From Notamacropus eugenii (taxonomy: Eukaryota; Chordata; Mammalia; Diprotodontia; Macropodidae): a stretch of DNA of 64,000 nucleotides. The notes under the pieces were generated by a model. That model was not told where the DNA came from. It saw only the letters and a list, made by a program, of their open reading frames with translations, and did no database searches. The position numbers and the translations under genes were made by a program. How positions within the stretch are numbered: the stretch's first letter is position 1; each line of letters starts with the position of its first letter. Location of the stretch: positions 241,282,069 to 241,346,068 of the forward strand of contig NC_092874.1 in NCBI RefSeq assembly GCF_028372415.1. Direction: 5' to 3'. Positions 24,054 through 35,099 of the stretch are shown in pieces.

Positions 24054-25095
24054 TTATGCTTCTTTTGCATCTTGTATTTTAAAGTCAAATTTTCTGTTTA
24101 GCTCTGTTCTTTTCATTAGGATTGCTTGAAAATTCTCTATTTCATCGAATATCTGTTTCCTCCCCTCAAATATTACACTGAGTTTTGCTGAGTAGGTGAT
24201 TCTTGGTTGTAATCCTAGCTCTTTTGCCCTCCAGAATATTATATTCCAAGCACTCTGATCCTTTAATGTAAAAACTGTTAAATCTTGTGTTATCCTGACT
24301 GTGGCTCCATGATATTTGGATTGTTTCTTTTTGGCTGCTTGTCGTATTTTCTCCTTGATCGAAGAGGTCTGGAATTTGGATATAATGTTCTTGGGAATTT
24401 TCCTTTTGGGATCTCTTTCAGGAGGTGATTGGTGGATTCTTTCAATTTCTATTTTACCCTGTGGTTCTAGAATATCAGTGCAGTTTTCCTTGATAATTTC
24501 TTGAAAGCTAATATCTAGGCTCTTTCTTTGATCACTATGTTCAGGTAGTCCAATAATTTTTAAATGATCTCTCCTGGATCTATTTTCCAGGTCAGTTTTT
24601 TTTCCAATGAGATATTTCACATTTTCTTCTATTTTTTCATTCTTTTGATTGTTTGATTGTTTCTTGATGTCTCATAAAGTCATTCATTTCCACTTGCCCA
24701 ATTCTAACTTCAGTGAATTTTCGTACCTCCTTTTCCATTTGACCAATTCTACTTTTTAAAGAATTCTTCTCTTCACTGAATTTTTGCGCCTCTTTTACCA
24801 TTTGGCCTATTCAGGTTTTTAAGGTGTTTTTTTCTTTAGTATTTTTTGTACCTCCTTTACTAATGATCTTTTTTTGCATCACTCTTATTTCTCCTCCCAA
24901 TTTTCCCTCTACCTCTCCTACTTGATTTTTAAAATCCTTTTTGAGTTCTTCTATGGCCTGAGACCAATTAATATTTTTCTCTGAAACTTTGGATGCAGGA
25001 GTTTTGACTTTGTTGTCTTCTGAGTTTGTGTTTTGCTCTTCCTTGTCACCATAGTAACTTTCTATGACAAGATTTTTTTTCTGCTGTTTGCTCAT
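24054..25095 (-). pseudogene. L1 ORF1p-like pseudogene (second copy)
   Basis: The start MSKQQKKN matches the start at 1247. The N-terminal half (25095 to 24811) has an acidic linker then the beginning of a coiled coil. The C-terminal half (24620 to 24054) contains NRSRRDHLKIIGLPE, ERIHQSPPERDP and AKELGLQPRITYSAKLSVIF, the canonical RRM and C-terminal domain motifs of ORF1p. The two halves are separated by frameshifts and stops at about 24621-24810. An upstream in-frame extension to 25233 is probably 5' UTR. It is non-functional as written. Confidence 0.87.
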
Positions 25096-25795
25096 TTTTC
25101 CAGCCTGTTTCTTGACTTTTAACTGTATGCTAACTGCTTCCAGGGTGGAGGGCACATTTTCCCATGCTTCAGTTTTTTGTGCATCTATTTTCAGAGGTAA
25201 TTCTGGGAACCTGTAAGTTTTTGGCTCTTCCATTGTGGTATAATCTATTACTCTCTTGTACTAGGCACTGGTTTGTGAGTGACCACAAACACTCTTTTCA
25301 ACCCAGGAACTGTGACCAGGGTCCCTGTTCTCCTGTGGCCACAGGCTCCACTATGCTAGTGCTCTTCCTCACATTGGGATTAAGACCCAGGACCGTGACC
25401 CTGATCCAAGTATAGGCAATGCAACAGAATCCTTCCCCTGGTACCAACAAAGAGACCCCTGTAAATCTCCTTCTCACCCATTGTCTGATGCTTTTACTAT
25501 ATGTGGGCTGAGAAGTCTGGAAACCACTACTGCTGCCACTGATTGAATCAATCCCAGCCCTAGGTTTGCTGGGGTCCAGTCTATGCTAGCTCAGCCTTAA
25601 CTCTATTTCACCCTGATGCAACAGATCTTTCTTGCCAACCTTCTAAGTTGTCTTGAGCTGGAAAATTTTTTTCACTCCATCTTTTTGTGAGTCCTGCTGT
25701 TCTAGAATTTGTCATTATTTAAGGTATTTGCAGGGGTTTGGGGGAGAGCTCAGGTGAATCCCTGCCTTTACTCTGCCATTTTGGCTCTATCTCTA

Positions 25796-26164
25796 TTATA
25801 TTCTTTAAAAAAATAAACTATACATAATAGAAATTCACAGTTTCATATACTATCTTCTTTTTGTATTCTTTGTAAATGGAAAGGTTTATATTGGTTGCTA
25901 TTTGCCAACTCCAGACTAACAAAAACTATGTTATTTTAAAATTAATAAATATGAATTTTAAAAATAAAAAGATGGAATTATACATGAGGAAGCAGGGATT
26001 ATTAAAAGTGCTATGCAGCTTCCCAAATGTAATACCACATACTCTCTTATTCCTAATCCATTCTGAGCCCAACAAAAAGTCCATCTTTAATGCTTATTCC
26101 AGATACATGTATAAATGTAGTAATTTAATGGACTAGTCATCCAACTGCACATCAGAGTTTGGAC
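25796..26164. other. No recognisable gene or repeat
   Basis: AT-rich DNA following the L1 5' end. Confidence 0.35.
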
Positions 26165-26214
26165 AAGAGGCATTTTTAGTCTATTTGGACTTTTCTATCT
26201 AGATTGTTAGACCA

Positions 26215-26320
26215 GTCTCTTCCAAGAAATCATAGATCTCAAGGAGGAGTCCCTGAGGTGTTCTGTGGCTTGATGCACTAAGCAAAATATTATTTGCAAA
26301 CAGGAGCATCTGGAGGACCT
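26215..26320 (-). pseudogene. RTE reverse transcriptase fragment
   Basis: The minus-strand frame reads QMLLFANNILLSASS followed by GLLLEIYDFLEETGLTI, the palm motif around the catalytic aspartates and the downstream GLTI of RTE reverse transcriptases. Both aspartates of FADD are asparagines here, and a stop follows GLTI. It is a dead relic. Confidence 0.7.
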
Positions 26321-26514
26321 CCCTTTGCCCTTGGGACCCTGTACAGGATATCTTTCATGACAGTGGTGAAAGCTTTTGGCAAGGGACACATCTCTGTTTT
26401 ATGCCTCTCTTGATGTTAATAGTCAAAGGTTTGCTGAACAGAGTTTTTCCTATGATTGCATGCATGCATTAATCTTGTAATAACTAATATTGGCTAACAT
26501 TTATATTGCCCTTT

Positions 26515-26990
26515 AAGATTTTTTAAAATTTATTTTATTTTAACTTATGGAATAAAGCAAGCATTTCCATAACATAGTACAATAAAAAAGATGATTACAC
26601 ATGAAACTGTAAATCTGCTATGGACAACTTGTTATTCCTTTCACATGTGCAACAAAATTATCATGTAAATTTCTTTTTTCCTTCTCTATCCCCCAACAAC
26701 ACTAGAGATGGCTACCTTCAGACATACACACACACACACACATATGTGTATGTATGTAAAATTATTCTATACATATTTCCATTTATCAGTTCTTTCTCTG
26801 AATGTAGATAATATCTTTCTTCATATGTCCTCTATAGTAAATTCAGGTGTTTGTAATAGTCAAAATAACTTATTCACTCAAAGTCACTCTTTAAACCATA
26901 TTGCTATTACTATATACAATGCTCTCTTAGACCTGCTAATTTTGTTCTTCATTATTTAATACAAGTTTTTCCATGTTTTTCTCAGATCAC
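26515..26990 (-). mobile_element. L1 3' fragment inserted into a MIR
   Basis: Contains 'aaagatgattacacatgaaa', a (CA)n patch at 26728-26742, 'tcagttctttctctgaatgt' and 'ttgctattactatatacaat', typical of reverse-strand L1 3' ends. MIR-like sequence lies on both sides (26470-26514 and about 27000-27150). Confidence 0.65.
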
Positions 26991-27510
26991 TTGAGCTTTA
27001 ATATTTATGAAGGTATTTATATACCTTTTTTCGCTGGATCCTCAAAATAACACAGTGAAAAAGGTGTTATTATTATACTCCGGAAGACAAAACTAAGGCT
27101 CAGAGACTTTAAGAAACTAGCATAGAGTCATGTAGGTAGTGAGTGTTAGAGGTAATGTATTTGATCAATATTTCATTGTTACAATGAATGGTTTGATAAT
27201 CTACTATCATATGCCTCCACTCAGAAGCCCTTTGAATCTGATTCATAGGCTGCCAAGTAAAGCATCACTCCTGGCTCCTTCATACCATTCATGTTCCTAT
27301 CCTATTCTACTCTAACCTTCCGTAGGGTCCTCTGGAACTAATGTACTATTGTGAACAGACCACCCTTCATGTTATGCCTATTTTCCTTTGGGAAAATACT
27401 TTGTATAGATTTTACATTTAATTTTCTGTGTACATGTTGTTTCCTTCCAATAAAATATAAGCTTCTTGAGGGCATGGACTGTTTTGTTTTTGTGCTTGTA
27501 TGCCCAGCAC

Positions 27511-27742
27511 GGCAGCTAGGTGACGCCATAGTGCATAGAGTGCTGGGTCCGGAGTCAGGAAGACTCTTCCTTAATTCAAATCTGGCCTCAGACCCTTGCT
27601 AACTGTAAGACCCTGGGCAAGTCACTTAACCTTATCTACTTCAGTTTCCTCATCTGTAATGTCAAAACCACTCTAGTATTCTTTGCCAAGGAAACTCCAA
27701 ATGGGGTCATGAAGAGTCACACACAACTGAACAACAAGGAAC
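27511..27742 (+). mobile_element. tRNA-derived SINE with target duplication, inside an L2 tail
   Basis: The head is 'ggcagctaggtgacgcca' and the end 'cacacaactgaacaaca'. Flanks ATGCCCAGCAC (27500-27510) and ATCCCCAGCAC (27743-27753) match at 10 of 11 positions. The L2-like 3' end (27440-27510) resumes after it. Confidence 0.88.
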
Positions 27743-27801
27743 ATCCCCAGCACCTAGCGCAATTGCTGGAACAAAGTAGGTGCTTAATAAATTCTTATCA
27801 A

Positions 27802-27971
27802 GGGGCAAGTAGGTGATGCAATGGAGAGAGCACCAGGCCTGGAGTCAGGAGGATTTGACTTGACACTTACTAGCCATGTGACCCTGGGCAAGTCACTTAA
27901 TTAAATGATTAATTGTAAATAATATAACTATATAACTTAATTAATATAATTATAAATTAATTAAAATAATA
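27802..27971 (+). mobile_element. Truncated SINE with AT-rich tail and perfect 16-bp target duplication
   Basis: The head and A/B-box part of the tRNA-derived SINE is present ('gcaagtaggtgatgcaatgg' to 'ggcaagtcacttaa'). It is followed directly by about 65 bp of TAAT-rich sequence instead of the usual 3' body. AATAAATTCTTATCAA flanks it perfectly at 27786-27801 and 27972-27987. Confidence 0.85.
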
Positions 27972-28591
27972 AATAAATTCTTATCAAAAGGAATTGCTGG
28001 CTTTTGATCTCTTTATAGTGGTTACCACTTTATACTGGTTCAACTCTTTCAAAAGATAGTAATAATCAGGATTGATATCTCTCTCTTTATTGATTGTCAG
28101 CTTTTTGCCATTAATGGATAATTTGAATAGGTTCAATTGAAGCTGTGTGTAATTATCCAGTGTCCTCTTCCTTAAGTCTTTCATCTCGTTTACCTACTTG
28201 GATGTCTGATTGTAGAGAAACAATTGATTCTAGCATGACTCTCATATCACTAAAACTACGCATTTCCTCTCTGTTAAAATATAGTTCATTTAATTTTTTG
28301 GTTGTTGTTCAGTGCTCACTATGACCAATGCCTCTGGACTCTTTTCAGGAATGAAATATTTTTAATATTTTTTATTGTGGTTAATCAATTTATATGCCTT
28401 TGGCCACTTCATTTGTCAAACCTGAGTCATATTTTCTAATATACTTTTTATCAACTTCCCTGAGTCCACTTTTACATTGAAGTCACCAAGCAACAGAGTA
28501 TTGTGGGTAAAAATGTTTGTGCTAGAACAAACTAAAACCAAAACCAAATTCAAATCCAAACCAAAAATTTAGAAACCAGTGAGGATTTATT

Positions 28592-28823
28592 GGGCAGTTA
28601 AGTGGCACAGTAGAAAGAGTGTTGGGCCTGGAGTCAGGAAGACATCTTCCTGAGTTCAAATCTGGCCTCTGGAACTCACTAGCTTTGTTACCCTGGGCAA
28701 GTCACTTAACCCTGTTCACTTCAGTTTCTTCATCTATAAAATGAATTGGAGTACTTTTGCCAAGAAAATCTCGATAGGGTCATGAAGAATCAGACAAGGC
28801 TAAAAAACAGCAGAAAAACAACT
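28592..28823 (+). mobile_element. tRNA-derived SINE with 11-bp target duplication
   Basis: The head is 'gggcagttaagtggcacag' and the tail carries 'agaatcagacaaggct'. GAGGATTTATT (28581-28591) and GAGGGTTTATT (28824-28834) match at 10 of 11 positions. Confidence 0.88.
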
Positions 28824-28834
28824 GAGGGTTTATT

Positions 28835-29234
28835 GAGTTTGCCAGCAAGGGGCCCCAACCCTCAAGGGTGGAGACTCCCCAAATGAACAAAAGAACAAAA
28901 TTTATATATGTTTCAGTTTAGGTAGGAGGTTATTGGATAGGGGCTACCTCAGGCTTGGACAAAATGTTTTTCTGGAGGTTTGCAGCATAAGAATAGGGGA
29001 TATGGTATCCTTTGATTGGACGTACCTGCTGCTAGGTCTAGTAACAGGAAAGTTTTTTCTTGAGATTAGCTATCTCTTGTAACCCTGCCCTATTAGATAG
29101 GACTCTCCTTGCTGTTACAACAGTAAGAAAGGTAAAGGAATGGGCTTTGGGGGTTGAGGCTGCAATACAAATGGGGTCAGAGACAAGATAGAGGACCTAT
29201 TCACAAAATGGAGTTAACGTAACTTTCTCAGCTA
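28835..29234. other. Unclassified block, possibly part of an old LTR
   Basis: About 400 bp with no SINE or LINE signature splits the RTE endonuclease region. It carries a minus-strand AATAAA-like element near its left edge and is richer in G+C than its surroundings. An LTR is possible, but I found no TG/CA ends or target duplication that I trust. Confidence 0.3.
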
Positions 29235-29475
29235 CCCAGAGTGTTCTTGTTCCTGGTCCCATTTGGGGTTTTCTTGGCAGAGATACTGGAATGGTTTGCC
29301 ATTTCCCTCTCCAATTCATTTTACAGAAAAGGAAACAAAGATAAATCGAGTCAAATGCCTTTCCCAGGGTGACACATCTCATAAGTATCTGAGGCCAAAT
29401 TTGAACTCAGGAAGCAGAGTCTTTCTGACTTCAGGCTCAGTCCTCTATCCACTCTACCACCTACCTGCCTACTCA
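29235..29475 (-). mobile_element. tRNA-derived SINE (GGCAGCTAGGTGG-head family)
   Basis: 'atttggggttttcttggcag', 'ctccaattcattttacagaa' and 'tatccactctaccacctacc' are in the expected reverse order. Confidence 0.85.
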
Positions 29476-30064
29476 TAATACAGACTGAATTGATTTGGAG
29501 AATCTTGTCAAGTCCTTTTGAAGAATGTCTTTACTTGTTCATCTTCTGCAAGAGATATCGGCATATATGCTATGATTATTTTCATGGTAGTCCTGCAGTG
29601 ATACTGTTACGAGCACTGCGAAATGAGGTAACTGAGTGTCCCATGAAATACCGCTTCTTATTGCCTTTGGTAACACAATGAAACCCCCTCTGCAAGCTCT
29701 TGTTGACCTCTCCAAGGAAAACTTGTGAGCTGTCCTTTCATTTAGCTGCATTTTCCCTTTGTTTTCTGGTTTTATTCATTGAAAGAATTACATTAACAAT
29801 GTTAATCTGGTTTAGTTCTTCCAACACATCAGATTCAGTGGTTGTACAAAGATCTCACAGAGTATCTACAATTAAGGCAATGCTGGGGAGCAGTCTAAAA
29901 AAGCCTATGTTCTCAGTGCCTTCTGCCCCCTTTTCTGTCATGAAACCACCATCACTGTGGAAGAAAAAGTGAACCACACAGGAAGGGGGGCCACTTTAAC
30001 ACTCTTTCTTTGTATCATTCATTGCCATTCAGTCAAAGAATTCACCACTGAGTAACCAGTGGCA

Positions 30065-31925
30065 ATCACTATATATCTCTCCTATCTTGGCAAGATTCCT
30101 TAACAAAGCTATTCATAACCAATGCCTCCATTCCTTTATCACTCCTAAATCCTCTGCTGTCAAGTTCTGAATTCATCCTTCTATAGAAATTGCCCTCTCT
30201 ATAATGATCAATGCGAAATCTAATGGCCTTTTCTTGATCCTCATCTTTCTTGACCACTCTACAACCTTTGGTGCTGTTGACCACCATCTTCTGGATATTT
30301 CCACCTCCCTAGGTGTTCATGATGTTGCTGTCTCTTGATCTACTCCTTCTTATCTTGTTCCTTCTCGGTCTCCTTTGCTAGATGTCCATGGAAGTCATGC
30401 CCACTCACTGTGAGAGTCCTGAGTCCTCTTCTCTTTATGCTATCTCAGTGATCTCATCAAGCTCTTCTTTGTTGAATTGTCATCTCCATGCAAATGGTTC
30501 TCAGATTTATTTATCTAGCCCTTATCTCTCTCCTGGACTTCAGTCCTATATCACCAATTACCTTTTCAACATCTTGAAGCTGAATGTCCCATAAACATCT
30601 CAAACTCAACATGGCCAAAAGAGAATTCATTGTCTTTTCCCACAAATTCTCCCTCTTCCAAAATTGCCTATAATTTTCAAAGGCACTATCCTAGTCGTTC
30701 AGACTCACAACCTCTGTGTCATCCTCAATTCCTCACTCTCACTCATCCTACATATCCAATCTTTTGCCAAATCTTGTTGTGTCAATCTTTATGTCTCTCA
30801 TTTATTGTCTCCTATCTACTCATATAACTATTACTCTAGTCTAGGCCCTCATTACCTTTCACTTGGGCTATTGCAGTCATCTTCTAATTGGTCTCCCTGT
30901 CTCTCCTCACATCTGTTTGTCATCCACTCAGCTGTTAAAGTGATCTTGCTAAAGCACAGATCTGACCATGCCACCCCCATTCAACAAACTCCATTGGCTC
31001 CAGGATCAAATATAAAATCCTCTCTTTAATACTTAAAACTTTCCATAGGTTGACCCCCTCCTAGTCCCCTAGTCATCTTACAGTTTAATCTTTTCCATGG
31101 GGATCCAGATACACATGCCTATTTGCTTTTCCTTACACACAACTCTCTAGCTCCAAACTGAGCATTTATATTGGCTGTCCCCCTTGCCTGGAATTCTCTC
31201 CCTCCTTTTTTCCATATCCTTGCTTCCCTGGCTTCCATCAAGACTCAGTTCAAATCCCACCTTCTACAGGAGGCTTTTCCTAGTTTTCCCTGACCCCACC
31301 TCTCACCTTCCCTCTGAGATTACACTGTGTGTGTCTTAAGTGTACATAGTTACTTGCTTTAGAATGTGAGCCTCTTTGATGTAAGGGTAAAAATTCATTT
31401 AGAAATACTTGTGTACATTTAAAGAAACAATTGCTTCTTGGAAGCTTGTACATTCAAGAATAATTAATTTGTATAATAAATTGATTGTGAATGGGGTACA
31501 GAGATTTATCTTGCTGTACAAGGAAATAGAGGGGAAAAGGACAGGAGAAGGAGGGGTGATAGAAGGGAAGGCAGATTGGGAGAAGGGGTAATCAGAATGC
31601 ACACCATCTTGGAGCAGGGGGATGGAAGAGATGGGGGGAAAATTTGGAACTCAAAATCTTGTGGAAGTGAATGTTGAAAACTAAAAATAAATTAATAAGA
31701 AAAGTAAATATTCATTTAAAAATAAATAAACTGATTATGAGTTATTATATTTTTAAAAAACGAGCTTCTTGAGGGCTGGGATAGTGTTTTTGTGTTTCTT
31801 TGTATTGCCAGGGCTTAGTGCAGTATCTGGCGTATTGTAAGAATTTAATAAATGCTTGTAGATTGACTGACTGGTGTCTTTTGGACTTTAGTTAAGTAAG
31901 TCCTCAGAAAATAGACTCAGGTTGT
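30065..31925 (+). mobile_element. L2-like repeat, long copy, interrupted by an L1 tail
   Basis: Family blocks in order are 'cagatctgaccatgccaccc', 'gctccaggatcaaatataaa', 'ttgcctggaattctctccct' and 'aggaggcttttcctagtttt', ending 'aagaatttaataaatgcttg' plus TGACTGACTGG. The same order appears at 45000-46340. An L1 3' end (31385-31761) splits it just before the terminal part. Confidence 0.68.
31385..31761 (+). mobile_element. 5'-truncated L1 3' end inside the L2-like repeat
   Basis: It ends with 'aaaatttggaactcaaaatc' and 'gaatgttgaaaactaaaaat', the standard 3' end here (also at 39500-39560). Flanks GAGCCTCTTTGA (31368-31379) and GAGCTTCTTGAG (31762-31773) suggest a target duplication. Confidence 0.75.
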
Positions 31926-32034
31926 TGCTAGAACTGCATCAATTAATAAAATAAGCAAATTACATCATATGAGCCAGCCAAATTCAAAAAAAGTGGAAAT
32001 ACTGAACATCCTGAATGTATTATAAAATGAATGA

Positions 32035-32225
32035 TTGAACCTTAAAGATGAAAGAGACCTTAGTAATCAGCTAATCTAACCAACCCCTCATTTTACAGAT
32101 GAGGAAATTGAAAACTGGAGAGGCTGTGACTTACCCATGGTCACATGGTAAATTATCTGCAGAGCCAGGACCAGACCCCTGACCACCAACTCCAAGCTCA
32201 GTTATCTTTCCATTACATGATCCTT
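32035..32225 (-). repeat. MIR3-like SINE
   Basis: Contains 'cccctcattttacagatgag', 'acccatggtcacatggtaaa' and 'gcagagccaggaccagac'. Confidence 0.65.
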
Positions 32226-32855
32226 TTTCACATAAGATAGAAGTCAACTGTTCTTTTCACACGAGAAAACTGAAGTCTATGTCAATGTAATTTAATCGTC
32301 AAGGACACTCCACAATTAGAAACTGAAGATACAATCCTATGGTTTGAGACTTCACACAGGCTGGTGTTGCTTCAACAAGCACGAGCAAGATGGGAAAACA
32401 TTCAAACATGTTATTTTAAGCCAACCATGCTTTTTTCCACAGAAGAAAATTTTCAAGGGAAGACTCTGATGAGATCTGTAATTATGTCTAGCATACTGTG
32501 CATGCTTGATAAATTTTAAATAATAAAGAATTAGAGGTAAAGATAATAAAAGATAAGAAAAGAGTCAATGATGGGGTAGTTACAGAAAGACGAGCACACT
32601 AATGCATTTTAGGGGAAGTTGTGAATTTGTTCAGCTGTTCTAGAAACCAGTTTGAAGATACAAATTATTCTGTTCTCCATCCACCTTCATGACATATTGT
32701 CAGCATACCTTTTCCTACTTTACTCCTCCCTTTCCACCTTTAACTTTGAGAATATTAATCAAATTAATACTACTATTCCTAGAAAAGGCATCTCAATAAT
32801 TGACCTCTGTACTCATCATCCCTAGGACTAGTCAATCTAAAACACACCCTCCTGG
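32226..32855. other. No recognisable gene or repeat
   Basis: AT-rich, nothing identified. Confidence 0.35.
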
Positions 32856-32859
32856 AAAC

Positions 32860-33000
32860 CACTCCTTTATTGTTGTATTCCCTTGTTAGAATATAAGCTA
32901 ATGAGGGCAGGAACTGTCTTTTTGTTTTTGTGTGACTAATGCACTGAGACATCCTCAGCACTTAATAAATGCTTTTTCAGTTCGTTTCATTCAATTAATC
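32860..33000 (+). repeat. L2-like 3' end with duplicated terminus
   Basis: 'gcacttaataaatgcttttt' occurs at about 32958 and 'cacttaataaatgctttttc' again at about 33000. A second L2-like copy then starts in the opposite direction. Confidence 0.6.
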
Positions 33001-33142
33001 ACTTAATAAATGCTTTTTCATTCATGTAATCAGAAAGCATTTATTAAATGCCTACTATGTTCCAGGTTCTATGTGAGTCAATAAGGATAAAAACAAAAGA
33101 AACAATCTCTGATATCACGGAGATTATTTTCCATTGGAAGAG

Positions 33143-33146
<4 letters not shown>

Positions 33147-33197
<51 letters not shown>
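33147..33197 (+). repeat. (TG)n microsatellite
   Basis: Perfect TG run of about 50 bp. Confidence 0.97.
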
Positions 33198-33200
<3 letters not shown>

Positions 33201-33818
33201 CACCCAATAAAAACAAAATGAATTAAAGGTAGTTAAATATAAAATAGTGAGGAAAGGTTAATTTTTAGCAGGAGGGGAGCTAGAAATCCAAAAAGGCTTC
33301 CTGTACTTGAGTGGTAAAGAAAAAAAAGTAAGGGATTCTACAGGGTGCAGATGAGTAGGGAGAGCATTCCAAGTAGGGGAATTCCATTGCAAAGACACTG
33401 AGATAAAATATCATGTATGAGGAACGGAGAGGTCAGTTCAGCTAGATTTTGGAATGTGAGAGGTAAAGTAATATCTCATGGAATTAAAAAGATCTGTTGG
33501 GCCCAGGTTGTAAAAAGTTTTAAAAATTAAACAAGGAGATGATAGTTGATCCTACAAGGAATAGGCAGCCACTGGAGTTTATTGAGTAGGGAGTTACATG
33601 ATTTGCTCTGTACCTATGGAAAATCATGTTAGCTGCAGAATTGAGGACTGACTAGAATAGGTAGATATTTGAGTCAAGGAGACCAGTTAAGAAAACAATG
33701 CAATAATCTAAGTGAGGGAGCCTAATCTAAGGTGATGGTAACTTTCTAAATGGTAAGATGGGGGACAGATGGGAGAGATATTGTGGAGGTAAAACTAGCA
33801 AGATTTGACAACTAATTT

Positions 33819-34419
33819 CAGAGGTTCCCAAAGTGGGTGATAGTGCCCCTTGGGGGTGATGGAATGGTCCAGGGGGGCAGTAGTAATCTTGGGGGCAATT
33901 GGGGGAATGTTCAATAAAAATAAGGTAATGGTGGAAACATATGGAAAGAAGATAAGAAAATTTTGAAAAATCATTTGTACATGTTTCATCTGTTGTGTAA
34001 CAAAGTTAAAGTCATAGCGATTACATCATTTTCCAAATAAACACACAAAATACAAGCTATAACCAATCAGTGGTCAAGTCTGCCAACAGGTCTTAACAAG
34101 CAAGTATTGGCAGGTGAACATGTTGTCCATTGTCAGGAAGTCCAGCATGCATTGGAAGGAATATGCGCACATAATGACTTGTTTACAATATAATACAGTC
34201 ACATGATGCAATATTACATCATCAATTTTCAATGCAGGAAAAAACTCACAAATTTACAATAAATTACTAAATTTAAGATGCATCATTTTTCAAAACAATG
34301 TTGTATTCTTTAAAATGATGCAAATTTTAAAAAAAGTTAAAGAAAGAAGATTTCCAGGGCAGTACTGAGTAATTTTTTTTTCAAGGAAGCAGTAGACCAA
34401 ATAAGTTTGGGAACCTCTG
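33819..34419. mobile_element. Non-autonomous hAT DNA transposon, 601 bp
   Basis: The termini CAGAGGTTCCCAAA and TTTGGGAACCTCTG are perfect 14-bp inverted repeats starting with CAG, as in hAT/Charlie-type elements. The interior has no transposase frame. It splits an L2-like repeat whose two halves fit together. The flanks (CTAATTT left, AATTAG right) look like a decayed 8-bp duplication. Confidence 0.85.
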
Positions 34420-34799
34420 AATTAGACTGTATGTATTGAAGGAGAATGAGGAGTCAAGGCTAAATGTGAAGGTTACAAGTGTGAAGGTTACAAACTTGGG
34501 AGATTAGTGATGACAATAGAAATAAGAAAATTTGGTAAAGAGCCCAGTTTGGAGGGAAATCTTGAGTTTTATTTTAAATATGTTGAGTTTGAAGTATCTA
34601 TAGGACTTCAAATTTAATACATTCAATATGTAGCTGGTGATGTGAAACTAGAGATCAAGAGGGAAACTGGGGCTAGATATGTAGATTTGTGTAGTATCTT
34701 CATGAAGACAGTGACTGATGGAGTCACAGTAAAAGAATGTTGAGAGAAGAGGAAAAGTCATTTAATTATTCATACCCTTTGACCCATTGGGTATATTAT

Positions 34800-35095
34800 A
34801 TGCACCAATGAGGTCACCTAGGCAGGTGTGGTACAATGGACAAGGTACTGAATTTGGAGTTATAACTGAGTTCAACTGCAGCCTCAGACACTTACTAGCT
34901 ATGTGATCCTGGATGCCGTCTGCCTCGATTTCTGCAATTCTAAAAAGAAGATAGTGCTAGCACCTACCTCCCAGGGTTATTTTAAGTATCAACATGTTGT
35001 AAAGATATCAAAGGAGACAATATCTGAAAAGTGCTTAGCACAATGCCTGGTATATTGTAGGTGCTTAATAAATGCTTGTTTCTTCCTTTCTCCCT
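34800..35095 (+). mobile_element. MAR1-type CORE-SINE
   Basis: Contains a degenerate head, 'cagcctcagacacttactag', 'gcacctacctcccagggtta' and the tail 'ttgtaggtgcttaataaatg'. Confidence 0.8.
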
Positions 35096-35099
35096 GTCT

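Larger units (their letters stand above)
21632..25795 (-). mobile_element. L1/HAL1-type LINE with ORF1 but no visible ORF2 core
   Basis: On the minus strand: 5' terminus at 25770-25787, 5' UTR to 25096, ORF1 (25095 to 24054), a C/T-rich spacer (about 24050-22860, counted without the LTR insert), then an L1 3' region (22860 to about 21780). The expected ORF2 endonuclease and RT core is missing between ORF1 and the 3' region. That is the layout of HAL1 (half-L1) elements. A solo LTR is inserted at 23390-23997. Confidence 0.75.
26165..29975 (-). mobile_element. RTE-type LINE shattered by nested insertions
   Basis: Three protein motifs of an RTE LINE occur in the right order on the minus strand. 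Near 29575-29500 is an endonuclease stretch IIIAYMPISLAEDEQVKTFF. Near 28497-28465 is LLGDFNVKVDSGK, the endonuclease GDFN box. Near 26315-26215 is the RT stretch LLFANNILLSASS, in which the catalytic FADD has decayed to FANN. The gaps are filled by SINEs, an L2 tail, an L1 piece and an unclassified block. Removing these leaves spacing compatible with one element. Joining the pieces into a single insertion is inference. Confidence 0.6.
33020..34795 (-). mobile_element. L2-like repeat (-), split by (TG)n and a hAT element
   Basis: It starts 'aagcatttattaaatgccta'. After the TG run it carries 'aggaataggcagccactgga', as expected for this family. The sequence stops at 33818 and resumes at 34420 after the hAT insert. 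Confidence 0.65.

Noticed and set aside
30382-31029. Plus-strand frames in the L2-like repeat
   Set aside because: The same DNA recurs at 45250-45670 with different frames. It is repeat sequence without LINE protein motifs in this direction.
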